NCBI GenBank assembly: GCA_904398325.1
Contig: CAJFPC010000035.1
Span: 1-37,560, forward strand
Reading direction: 5' to 3'
DNA from: Candidatus Neoruminococcus faecicola
GTDB taxonomy: Bacteria > Bacillota > Clostridia > Oscillospirales > Ruminococcaceae
DNA: 37,560 bases
Shown here: positions 31,767 through 37,560 of the stretch, in pieces
Position numbering within the stretch: position 1 is the stretch's first letter
Layout: each line of letters opens with the position of its first letter
Notes under the pieces: generated by a model
What the model was told of the DNA's origin: nothing
Databases searched by the model: none
The model's input: only the letters and a program-made list of their open reading frames with translations
Program-made: the position numbers and the translations under genes

Positions 31767-33020
31767 ATGGAAAACCAGTTTTTTGTCGATTCCGAATTTT
31801 TAAGCCCCGAGGCCCTGGCCCGCAAGCATCAGCTGGAAAACGACCCCTCCTGCCGCACCGATCCCATGGCCTATCTGCCGGGAATGGAGCAGATCCATTC
31901 GGATGTGCGGGAAAAGGTCATCGCCCAGATGGAGGCCTATGACCCTGACCGCTACACCGCCCGCCAGGTGGAGGCCGCCCTGCAGCACGAAACCTGCACC
32001 ATCGAGGATTTCAAGGCGCTGCTCTCCCCCGCGGCGGAGCCCTATCTGGAGCAGATGGCCCAGCGCGCCCGGCTGGAGACCCGCCGTCATTTCGGCAACA
32101 CGGTCTACCTGTTCACCCCGCTGTATATCGCCAACTACTGCGAAAACTACTGCATCTACTGCGGCTTTAACTGCTACAACCACATCAAGCGCATGAAGCT
32201 GAACATGGAACAGATCGAGCACGAGATGAAAATCGTCGCCGACTCCGGCATGGAGGAGGTGCTGCTGCTCACCGGCGAGAGCCGCTCCATGAGCGACGTC
32301 GCATATATCGGCGAGGCCTGCAAGCTGGCGCGCAAATACTTCCGCATGGTGGGGCTGGAGATCTACCCCGTCAACAGCGACGAATACCGCTACCTGCGGG
32401 AGTGCGGCGCCGATTATGTCACCGTCTTTCAAGAGACCTACGACGTCGCCAAATATGAGACGCTGCACCTGATGGGCCACAAGCGGGTCTGGCCCTACCG
32501 CTTCGACGCCCAGGAGCGCGCCCTCATGGGCGGCATGCGGGGGGTGGGTTTTTCCGCCCTGCTGGGGCTGGCCAACTTCCGCAAGGATGCCCTGGCCACC
32601 GGGCTGCATGTCTATTACCTGCAGCGCAAATACCCCCATGCGGAAATGTCCCTCTCCTGCCCGCGGCTGCGGCCCATCATCAACAATGACAAGATCAACC
32701 CCCAGGATGTCCACGAGCGGCAGCTCTGCCAGGTGCTGTGCGCCTACCGCATCTTCCTGCCCTTTGCCGGCATCACCGTCTCCTCGCGGGAGAGCGCCGA
32801 GTTCCGCAACGGCATCGTAAAAATCGCCGCCACCAAGGTCTCCGCCGGGGTTTCCACCGGCATCGGCGACCATGAGAGCAAATACACCGGCAAAGACAGC
32901 GGCGAGGCCGAGGGCGACGAGCAGTTTGAGATCAACGACGGCCGCAGCTTCTCCAAAATGTATGACGACATCTCGGCGGAAGGGCTGCAGCCGGTGCTCA
33001 ACGATTATCTGTATGTCTAA
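31767..33020 (+). CDS. thiH: 2-iminoacetate synthase (radical SAM)
   Basis: A 417-residue oxygen-sensitive radical-SAM enzyme that splits tyrosine into dehydroglycine and p-cresol. The cluster motif is CENYCIYCGFNC (CxxxCxxC) at about residues 127-138, followed by LLTGESRSM and the BATS-type C-terminal domain. This, not the oxygen-dependent ThiO, is the anaerobe's route. GGGGGTAAGGG precedes the ATG, and the last 8 bases overlap the next gene. Confidence 0.96.
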   Translation: MENQFFVDSEFLSPEALARKHQLENDPSCRTDPMAYLPGMEQIHSDVREKVIAQMEAYDPDRYTARQVEAALQHETCTIEDFKALLSPAAEPYLEQMAQRARLETRRHFGNTVYLFTPLYIANYCENYCIYCGFNCYNHIKRMKLNMEQIEHEMKIVADSGMEEVLLLTGESRSMSDVAYIGEACKLARKYFRMVGLEIYPVNSDEYRYLRECGADYVTVFQETYDVAKYETLHLMGHKRVWPYRFDAQERALMGGMRGVGFSALLGLANFRKDALATGLHVYYLQRKYPHAEMSLSCPRLRPIINNDKINPQDVHERQLCQVLCAYRIFLPFAGITVSSRESAEFRNGIVKIAATKVSAGVSTGIGDHESKYTGKDSGEAEGDEQFEINDGRSFSKMYDDISAEGLQPVLNDYLYV

Positions 33021-33612
33021 GGTGCTCTGTGTCACCAGCCGGTCCCTCTGCCGGGAGGATTTTTTCGTCCGGCTGGAAAAAATCGCCCGCGCCGGCTGTG
33101 CCGGCATCCTGCTGCGGGAAAAGGATCTCTCCCCCCGGCAGTACGGCGAGCTGGCAGAACGGGTTCTATCCCTCTGCCGGGCGCATCAGGTGCCCTGCAT
33201 CCTGCACAGCCACGCCGAAATCGCCGCAGAGCTGGGCGCGCCGGCCCTGCATCTGCCGCTGCCGCTTCTGGAGGCGCTGCCCGCTCCGCTCCGAGGGAAA
33301 TTTTCCTCGCTGGGGGCCTCCTGCCACAGCGTCGAGGATGCCCTGCGGGCCCAGGCGCTGGGCTGCACCTATCTGACCGCCGGGCACATCTTCGCCACCG
33401 ACTGCAAAAAAGGCCTCGCCCCCCGCGGGCTGGAATTCCTGCGCGAGGTCTGCCAGGCGGTGGAAATCCCGGTCTGGGCCATCGGCGGCATCCGGCCGGA
33501 AAACCTGCCCCAGGTGCTGGCAGCCGGGGCCGCAGGCGGCTGCGTCATGAGCGGCCTTATGGCCTGCCCCGACCCGGCGGCCGCGCTGGCAGCCTTTGCC
33601 GCCGCCGAATAA
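33013..33612 (+). CDS. tenI: Thiazole tautomerase TenI-like (ThiE superfamily)
   Basis: A 199-residue TIM-barrel protein. The segment AGHIFATDCKKGLAPRGL matches Bacillus TenI, including the histidine used for aromatising the thiazole, where ThiE has a GPxFxTxTK loop. The N-terminal LLREKDLSPRQY and the phosphate loop AIGGIRPEN are shared with ThiE. I therefore prefer TenI; a ThiE or bifunctional role remains possible, and only an assay would decide. It overlaps thiH by 8 bases and ends the operon. thiC, thiD and a clear thiE are absent. Confidence 0.78.
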   Translation: MSKVLCVTSRSLCREDFFVRLEKIARAGCAGILLREKDLSPRQYGELAERVLSLCRAHQVPCILHSHAEIAAELGAPALHLPLPLLEALPAPLRGKFSSLGASCHSVEDALRAQALGCTYLTAGHIFATDCKKGLAPRGLEFLREVCQAVEIPVWAIGGIRPENLPQVLAAGAAGGCVMSGLMACPDPAAALAAFAAAE

Positions 33613-33624
33613 CCTTCCCGCACA

Positions 33625-33665
33625 CCCCCGTCAGAGGCGAAAAGCCCTGGCGGGGGATTTCTTTT
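33625..33665 (+). terminator. Terminator of the thiamin operon
   Basis: CCCCCG/CGGGGG stem with bulged inner CAG/CTG and GGC/GCC pairs, then ATTTCTTTT. Confidence 0.8.
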
Positions 33666-33682
33666 GCAGCGGCGCGCGGCGC

Positions 33683-33710
33683 TTTACAAAATCCCCTCAG
33701 ATGTTATACT
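33683..33710 (+). promoter_or_regulatory. Promoter of the sigma-CAP cassette
   Basis: TTTACA, 16 bases, TG-extended TATACT. Start near 33717, giving a leader of about 100 bases. Confidence 0.75.
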
Positions 33711-33734
33711 AAAAGGCAGAAAGTTCCAGCCGCG

Positions 33735-33764
33735 CACGGCGCCGGGATATTTTCCGGCGCCGTG
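33735..33764 (+). other. Leader hairpin of the sigma-CAP cassette
   Basis: A perfect 11-bp stem CACGGCGCCGG/CCGGCGCCGTG with an 8-base loop, about 18 bases into the predicted transcript. It is not followed by a T-run, so it is more likely a stabilising or regulatory element than a terminator. Confidence 0.6.
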
Positions 33765-33815
33765 TAAAACCTTCTCCCGCTGTTTTGTGTCTTATGGGCA
33801 GAAGGGGGCGAACAT

Positions 33816-33944
33816 ATGAAATCCACACGGCCTTTGTGCGACCTCATCCGGCATGCATACGAAATCGGCCCGGAGATGAGGGCGGTCCTGGATGCGCTGC
33901 TGAACAGAATTTTAAGCCTGCTCAAAAATAAGGAGGAACCGTAA
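33816..33944 (+). CDS. Small protein (42 residues) coupled to the sigma factor
   Basis: A short gene. The protein starts MKSTRPLCDLIRHAYEIGPE and ends LSLLKNKEEP; residues 19-38 would form an amphipathic helix (MRAVLDALLNRILSLL). AGAAGGGGG precedes the ATG. Its TAA overlaps the sigma start (TAATG), and the sigma factor's own ribosome site lies inside this gene, so the two are translated together. No family recognised. It might be a small regulator or simply a translational enhancer. Confidence 0.7.
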   Translation: MKSTRPLCDLIRHAYEIGPEMRAVLDALLNRILSLLKNKEEP

Positions 33945-35737
33945 TGTCGGAAGGATTTGCAAAACTGATTGAGGCGGCACGCCAGGGCGACAACGACGCC
34001 TGCACCCAGCTTTATCAGCTGACCATCCGCAGCGCGCTGGGGCGGGCGCGCTCGCTGGTGCGCTCGGAACAGGATGCGCTGGATATTGTGCAGGACAGCT
34101 ACCTGCAGGCCTTCCGCTCGCTGGAAAAACTGGAAAAGCCGGAGAGCTTCCCCGCCTGGCTCAACCGCATTGTCACCAACCGCTGCAAAAACCTGCTCGG
34201 CCGCTCCAAGGCGCTGCGGTATGAGACCTCCCTCACCGGCGAGGAGGGGGAGGAATTTGAAAAAGAGGATGAGAGCATTCAGTTTAAACCGGATGACTCT
34301 TTGGATTATGAGGAGAACAAGCGGCTGATCCGCGAGATTGTGGACAGCCTCCCCGACGAGCAGCGCGCCTGTGTGCTGCTGCATTATTTTCAGGAGCTTA
34401 AGCTGGCCGACATCGCCAATCTGCTGGAAATCCCGGAAAACACGGTGAAAAGCCGCCTTTATTACGCCAAGAAAAAAATCGAGAAGCAGGTGCAGGAGCT
34501 GGAGCGCAAGGGCACCAAGCTCTTTGCGTTCCCGGTGTTCCCCTTCCTGCGCTGGGCAATGGAGGAAAGCACCACACAGCTGGCTGCACAGAGCGCTTCC
34601 CAGCTGCTGCCCGCCATTACCGCCTCGCTGGGAGCCGGGGCCGCCTCCGCCGGGACGGGGGCCGCTGCCGGCTCCGCCCTAGGCAGCGCAGCCGGCGCAG
34701 CGGCAAAAGGGGGGCTTTTTGCCTCGCTGCAGGCCAAGGCTGCCGTCGGGCTGGTAGCGGCAGCCGTGGCGGCGGGGGGCGCCGCCGTCGCTTTGCACCA
34801 GGCCCAGGAGCCAGAGCCGGAACCTGCCGCCAGCGTACCCGCTGTTGTAGAAGTGGAGGAGCCGCTCCCCGCCCTGACGCAGGCGGAGCTGGAGGAGCTG
34901 CTGGCGCAGCTCCAGGCCAAGCGGGAGGAAGTATCCCTGCCGCCGCTGGAGGTGGACCCGCAGCTGGCCGAATTGGCCGGCCTGCGGGCCGAAGAGCTGG
35001 CCGAACGCTTTGACAGCGCCCGCCCGGACGGAGCCTCCTTTGAGACGCTTTTTGCAGAAAACGGCCTGGGGACCCCGCCCGAAGCGGCCCAGGCGATCCT
35101 GCGGCTGGAAGAAGATGGCATTGCCGAGGCCCTGGAAGAATGGGTAGAGGCCCAGCCGCCGGAGCTTTTTTCGCAGCAGGCCCAGCGGATCGGCCTGGGA
35201 ACCTATTATCAGGAGGAACCCGCTGCCAATTATCTGGTTGCCCTGACCTGTGCAGAGCCGCAGCCGGAACCCGAACCCGAGCCGGTGCCCGAACCTGAGC
35301 CGGTGCCCGTACCTGAGCCGGTGCCCGAGCCGGAACCCGAGCCCGAGCCGGAACCGGAAGCGCCGGCACCCGAAGGGCCGGAAGGGCTGGTGGCGCTGAT
35401 CAATGCCGCCCGCCGGGAACGGGGCCTGAACACTCTGATTTTACAGCCAGCACTGATGGAATATGGGGAATATTCAGCTATGGGCACCGCCGGGGACGGC
35501 ACTTATCCCCGGCAGAGCGCGGAGGAATTTTTAAATGAACGCGGCTATTACTTCGATGAGATCAAGGGCTGGGGATTTGTCGGTTATACGGATGCCTCCG
35601 CTGTGATGGAAATCATCCTGCAAACGCCCGACAGCCCCTTCCTGCAGGCGGGTGATTACACCGACATCGGCGTAGGCTGCTATGACAACGGCGACCGGCT
35701 CTATTGGGAGGCCAATGTGGCTAAATCTACAGACTAG
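33944..35737 (+). CDS. ECF-type sigma factor fused to a membrane segment and CAP-like domains
   Basis: A 597-residue protein. Sigma region 2 spans about 17-85 (ALDIVQDSYLQAFRSLEKL, FPAWLNRIVTNRCKN) and region 4 about 127-182 (DIANLLEIPENTVKSRLYYA). A Gly/Ala-rich stretch leads to one hydrophobic segment at about 265-285, then a Glu/Pro linker. Outside it lie a CAP/SCP-like domain (about 335-436; RPDGASFETLFAENG, LGTYY), a second Glu/Pro spacer, and a second CAP-like domain (about 480-595). The histidine/glutamate residues of active CAP sites are missing. Translation stops at TAG; the same frame continues into a third such domain. No separate anti-sigma gene is present, so the fused outside part may be the sensor. 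Confidence 0.85.
   Translation: MSEGFAKLIEAARQGDNDACTQLYQLTIRSALGRARSLVRSEQDALDIVQDSYLQAFRSLEKLEKPESFPAWLNRIVTNRCKNLLGRSKALRYETSLTGEEGEEFEKEDESIQFKPDDSLDYEENKRLIREIVDSLPDEQRACVLLHYFQELKLADIANLLEIPENTVKSRLYYAKKKIEKQVQELERKGTKLFAFPVFPFLRWAMEESTTQLAAQSASQLLPAITASLGAGAASAGTGAAAGSALGSAAGAAAKGGLFASLQAKAAVGLVAAAVAAGGAAVALHQAQEPEPEPAASVPAVVEVEEPLPALTQAELEELLAQLQAKREEVSLPPLEVDPQLAELAGLRAEELAERFDSARPDGASFETLFAENGLGTPPEAAQAILRLEEDGIAEALEEWVEAQPPELFSQQAQRIGLGTYYQEEPAANYLVALTCAEPQPEPEPEPVPEPEPVPVPEPVPEPEPEPEPEPEAPAPEGPEGLVALINAARRERGLNTLILQPALMEYGEYSAMGTAGDGTYPRQSAEEFLNERGYYFDEIKGWGFVGYTDASAVMEIILQTPDSPFLQAGDYTDIGVGCYDNGDRLYWEANVAKSTD
35258..35356 (+). repeat. Glu-Pro/Val-Pro linker repeat
   Basis: A minisatellite-like run of near-identical hexamers (GAGCCG/GTGCCC/GAACCC) encoding 33 residues of alternating Pro with Glu or Val (one Gln), a stiff spacer in many surface proteins. 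It is prone to length change by slippage in steps of six bases. Confidence 0.85.
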
Positions 35738-36160
35738 GAGGATATCCCCCAGGCGCTGGGCCCGGATGAGTTTGGGGAGCTGCAGCAGCTCTTGGAGGGA
35801 ATCAACAGGCTTCGGGCAGACAACGGCCTTTCCGCCTTGGCAAGCAACAGCACCCTGGTGAAAGCAGCCAAACGGTATGTGCTGGCCACTGCCGGTGAAG
35901 GGCGTTATCCTGCCGGCGGGGTTGAGCATTATCTGGAAGAAAACGGGTATTCTGCCGCCCAGGTTAAAAACAGCGGTTATGGAAATTTTGAATTCGCAAA
36001 GGATGTTCTGCAAAATCTCGGGAACAGCAGTTTTGTCACGGAGAGCGGCTTTGACCAAATTGGGATAGCTTATCTGGAGCATGACAGCCAGAATTATTGG
36101 GCCATCGTTGCAGCAGAATCCGCTGAATCATTTGATGATGAAAGGAAGGGTAACGAATGA
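35738..36160 (+). pseudogene. In-frame continuation of the sigma protein: third CAP-like domain after an amber codon
   Basis: Directly after TAG (35735-35737) the same frame runs for 140 codons to TGA. It encodes LQQLLEGINRLRADNGLSAL, GEGRYPAGGVEHYLEENGYS and a YWAIVAAES end that align part by part with the preceding CAP-like domain. AGGAGG overlaps the amber codon but no ATG, GTG or TTG follows at a usable in-frame distance; the first is TTG at 35792 with a poor ribosome site. The frame's TGA overlaps the lipoprotein start, which makes sense only if ribosomes arrive here. It is a nonsense-interrupted gene or a read-through product (738 residues). Confidence 0.7.
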
Positions 36161-37245
36161 AAAAGAACAACAAGAGGATGCTGGTCGCCATGCTGGCTAT
36201 GGCAATGGCGCTGAGCATGACCGCTTGTTCCGAGGAACCGGCCGAGGATACCAGTTCCAGCGAGCCTGAGAGCAGCGTGAGCGAGCAGGTCAGCGAACCG
36301 GAAACATCTGATCTGGAAGTAGAGAACGACACCAGCAGCGATACCGAGGCAGAAAGTTCTGATCCGGCTGCCAATAACACCAGCAGCAGCGCCGCCGATA
36401 CTGGCAGCTCTACCGCCAGCCAGCCTGCAGCCGATCAGAGCAGCAGCCAGGCACAGCAGCCGGCTACCAGCAGCCAGACGGATACTTCCAGCCAAACTCA
36501 GGCTCAGGCGCCTACTACTGCCCAGACCAGCAATACCAGCAGTGGCAAAGGACCGCTTGCCAACTACACAGTGAGCGTTCAGGATAACAGTACCCCGGCG
36601 GTTTCCGTTTCTGGAAGAAGTATTGATGGTAAGAGCGGCTATTACTTCTATTCTGCGGATGGCGACATCCTCGGCTATATTGCCAGCAACGTCGTGTCTC
36701 AGATCAACCGTGATTACAAGATGATCCAGAAGACGGACGAAGAGCATAAGGCCTGGTATGTAGAGCAGTTCAATGTGCTGCGCGGCCTGGAGGGCGGGAG
36801 TGGTTCTGTCACTTCTAACTCCTCCAGTTCCACTACATCCTCTGAATCTAGTTCCAAGGAGGTTGATATTGAGGAATACCGCAAAGAGGTATTTCGCCTT
36901 GTGAATGACGAAAGAAAGAAAGCTGGAGTAGCTGAATGTGTTTCTGATAGTACCGCTATGGAATATGCCCAAATTAGAGCAGAAGAACTCGCTGAAAAGT
37001 TTTCTCACGAAAGCCCAGATGGGTCCATTATGGAGTATAGCCATTATACTTTCGCTGAAAATATTGCTAAGGGACAGGATACACCTGAAGAAGTTGTCAG
37101 TGATTGGATGGCATCTTCTGGGCACAGAGCAGCTATGCTGTCCGATTATTCTAATTATGGCAACTGTCTTGGCGTAGGCGTTTATGAAGAAGACGGAACT
37201 TTTTATTGGGTTCTTGAATTTATTCTTTGGGATGCGAATGCTTAA
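36157..37245 (+). CDS. CAP/SCP-domain lipoprotein
   Basis: A 362-residue secreted protein. Signal peptide with lipobox LSMTAC (lipidated C24), then a long Ser/Thr/Gln/Glu linker (about 25-132), a small unassigned domain (about 135-210; YTVSVQDNSTPAVSVSG), a second Ser-rich stretch, and a complete CAP domain (about 238-358) with FSHESPDG, YTFAENIAKG and SGHRAAML, which supply the His/Glu residues of the CAP cavity. CAP proteins of bacteria are often cell-wall or sporulation linked, with unknown chemistry. Its ATG overlaps the preceding TGA. The CAP-coding end is much AT-richer than the sigma gene. Confidence 0.9.
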   Translation: MKKNNKRMLVAMLAMAMALSMTACSEEPAEDTSSSEPESSVSEQVSEPETSDLEVENDTSSDTEAESSDPAANNTSSSAADTGSSTASQPAADQSSSQAQQPATSSQTDTSSQTQAQAPTTAQTSNTSSGKGPLANYTVSVQDNSTPAVSVSGRSIDGKSGYYFYSADGDILGYIASNVVSQINRDYKMIQKTDEEHKAWYVEQFNVLRGLEGGSGSVTSNSSSSTTSSESSSKEVDIEEYRKEVFRLVNDERKKAGVAECVSDSTAMEYAQIRAEELAEKFSHESPDGSIMEYSHYTFAENIAKGQDTPEEVVSDWMASSGHRAAMLSDYSNYGNCLGVGVYEEDGTFYWVLEFILWDANA

Positions 37246-37262
37246 CTTAAATGGAATTAGCC

Positions 37263-37297
37263 TAAAAGGGTGCTTTTTGTAAAGTACCCTTTTTATA
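37263..37297 (+). terminator. Terminator of the sigma-CAP cassette
   Basis: Stem AAAGGGT-g-CTTT/AAAG-t-ACCCTTT followed by TTTTATATTT. Confidence 0.8.
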
Positions 37298-37336
37298 TTT
37301 ACAACAGTTTAAGGATTTTGCAAGGAGTGATGTAAT

Positions 37337-37429
37337 ATGATCTGGTGTCGCCCACCACCACGGTGGGATGTTTGTGAAGGGGGTTCCCTACTGGGAACCC
37401 TCTTCTTTTTTTATGCCCAAACACAATAG
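37337..37429 (+). CDS. Possible 30-residue leader peptide
   Basis: AAGGAG nine bases before an ATG opens a frame starting MIWCRPPPRWDVCEGGSLL and ending FFFYAQTQ. It has a Pro-Pro-Pro run, a known ribosome-stalling motif, and its 3' half is an intrinsic terminator. A second good ribosome site and ATG follow 15 bases later. It could be a leader controlling the next gene, or simply a frame crossing a structured leader RNA. No promoter was identified in 37298-37336. Confidence 0.4.
   Translation: MIWCRPPPRWDVCEGGSLLGTLFFFYAQTQ
37351..37412 (+). terminator. Two hairpins, the second an intrinsic terminator
   Basis: CCCACC-ACCAC-GGTGGG (37351-37367), then a 13-bp stem GAAGGGGGTTCCC-TACT-GGGAACCCTCTTC (37376-37405, one G-U pair) followed by seven T residues. 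The loop CACCACCACGG is identical in 11 bases to that of the thi leader. Confidence 0.8.
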
Positions 37430-37443
37430 AGAGGAGCGGTAAC

Positions 37444-37560
37444 ATGGCGAGAAAGCCAAAAACAGCAAGCAGGGCGCTTGCTGCCATGATGACATTTTGT
37501 AACCGCCAGCACAAAGAAAAAGCCGATGAAACAAAGTTTCATCGGCTTTTGGGTGGTTGC
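37444..37560 (+). CDS. Unidentified reading frame, cut by the window edge
   Basis: ATG with GAGAGGAG 10 bases upstream opens a basic frame (MARKPKTASRALAAMMTFCN, then RQHKEKADETKFH) that is still open after 39 codons. Inside it lie two perfect hairpins: AGCAAGC/GCTTGCT (37467-37485) and a 15-bp stem AAAAGCCGATGAAAC with its complement (37518-37550). The second looks like a terminator, which would contradict a long coding gene. No family recognised. Confidence 0.4.
   Translation, partial: MARKPKTASRALAAMMTFCNRQHKEKADETKFHRLLGGC

Noticed and set aside
35258-35356. CRISPR-like or tandem DNA repeat
   Set aside because: The short repeats encode a Glu-Pro linker in frame; there are no unique spacers.
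35767-35800. Independent start for the third CAP-like domain
   Set aside because: The ATG at 35767 is in another frame; the in-frame TTG at 35792 has its GGGGAG 13 bases away. I keep reinitiation only as a weak alternative.

Overview
The window is dense, GC-rich DNA with strong AGGAGG-type ribosome-binding sites, consensus TTGACA/TATAAT promoters, many U-tailed hairpin terminators and two CIRCE heat-shock operators. Its genes fit a strictly anaerobic, probably gut-dwelling member of the Firmicutes (class Clostridia, Oscillospiraceae-like): desulfoferrodoxin, an oxygen-sensitive ThiH, a giant BadF-type activase, a class B sortase, an orphan anaerobic cobaltochelatase and a VanH-type D-lactate dehydrogenase. 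The taxonomic call is inference; no rRNA gene or other marker is present.

Layout. 1-6.3 kb: 5' part of a cardiolipin synthase; a tandem pair of TrkA-type RCK proteins with a C_GCAxxG_C_C protein; a sirtuin/ArsC-like/DUF1653 operon; a class B sortase; an orphan sirohydrochlorin cobaltochelatase. 6.4-10.1 kb: Hsp20 under a perfect CIRCE, divergent from desulfoferrodoxin, then a pyrimidine nucleoside salvage operon (deoC-cdd-pdp). 10.1-15 kb: a 51-residue membrane protein, a patatin-like phospholipase, a MarR-RNHCP operon with two operator palindromes, a HAD phosphatase/membrane protein/YgjP peptidase operon, a decayed cell-wall-hydrolase fragment and a DUF3781 gene. 15-19.8 kb: htpG with a near-perfect CIRCE; an IclR regulator divergent from a DapA-superfamily lyase with face-to-face promoters; a TRIC-type channel. 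19.8-25.3 kb: a six-gene leftward operon (ArsC-like, DUF4241, an unrecognised 415-residue protein, DUF1904, YaaA, D-lactate dehydrogenase) divergent from a membrane-bound XRE regulator. 25.4-29.7 kb: a single 1439-residue BadF/HgdC-type activase fusion. 30-33.6 kb: a thiamin thiazole operon, thiS-thiF-thiG-thiH-tenI, preceded by a terminator-like leader hairpin and no recognisable TPP aptamer.

The most unusual part is 33.7-37.25 kb. A 42-codon gene overlaps (TAATG) an ECF-type sigma factor that carries a membrane segment and two outside CAP-like domains. The sigma frame meets one in-frame TAG and then runs on for 140 codons of a third CAP-like domain. Its final stop overlaps (ATGA) the start of a secreted CAP-domain lipoprotein. 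The architecture suggests a membrane-tethered sigma factor with its own extracytoplasmic sensor, co-made with a diffusible or lipid-anchored CAP partner. The amber codon is either a recent lesion or a regulated switch. The last kilobase is distinctly AT-richer and ends in several hairpins, including an intrinsic terminator inside a short Pro-Pro-Pro leader-like frame.
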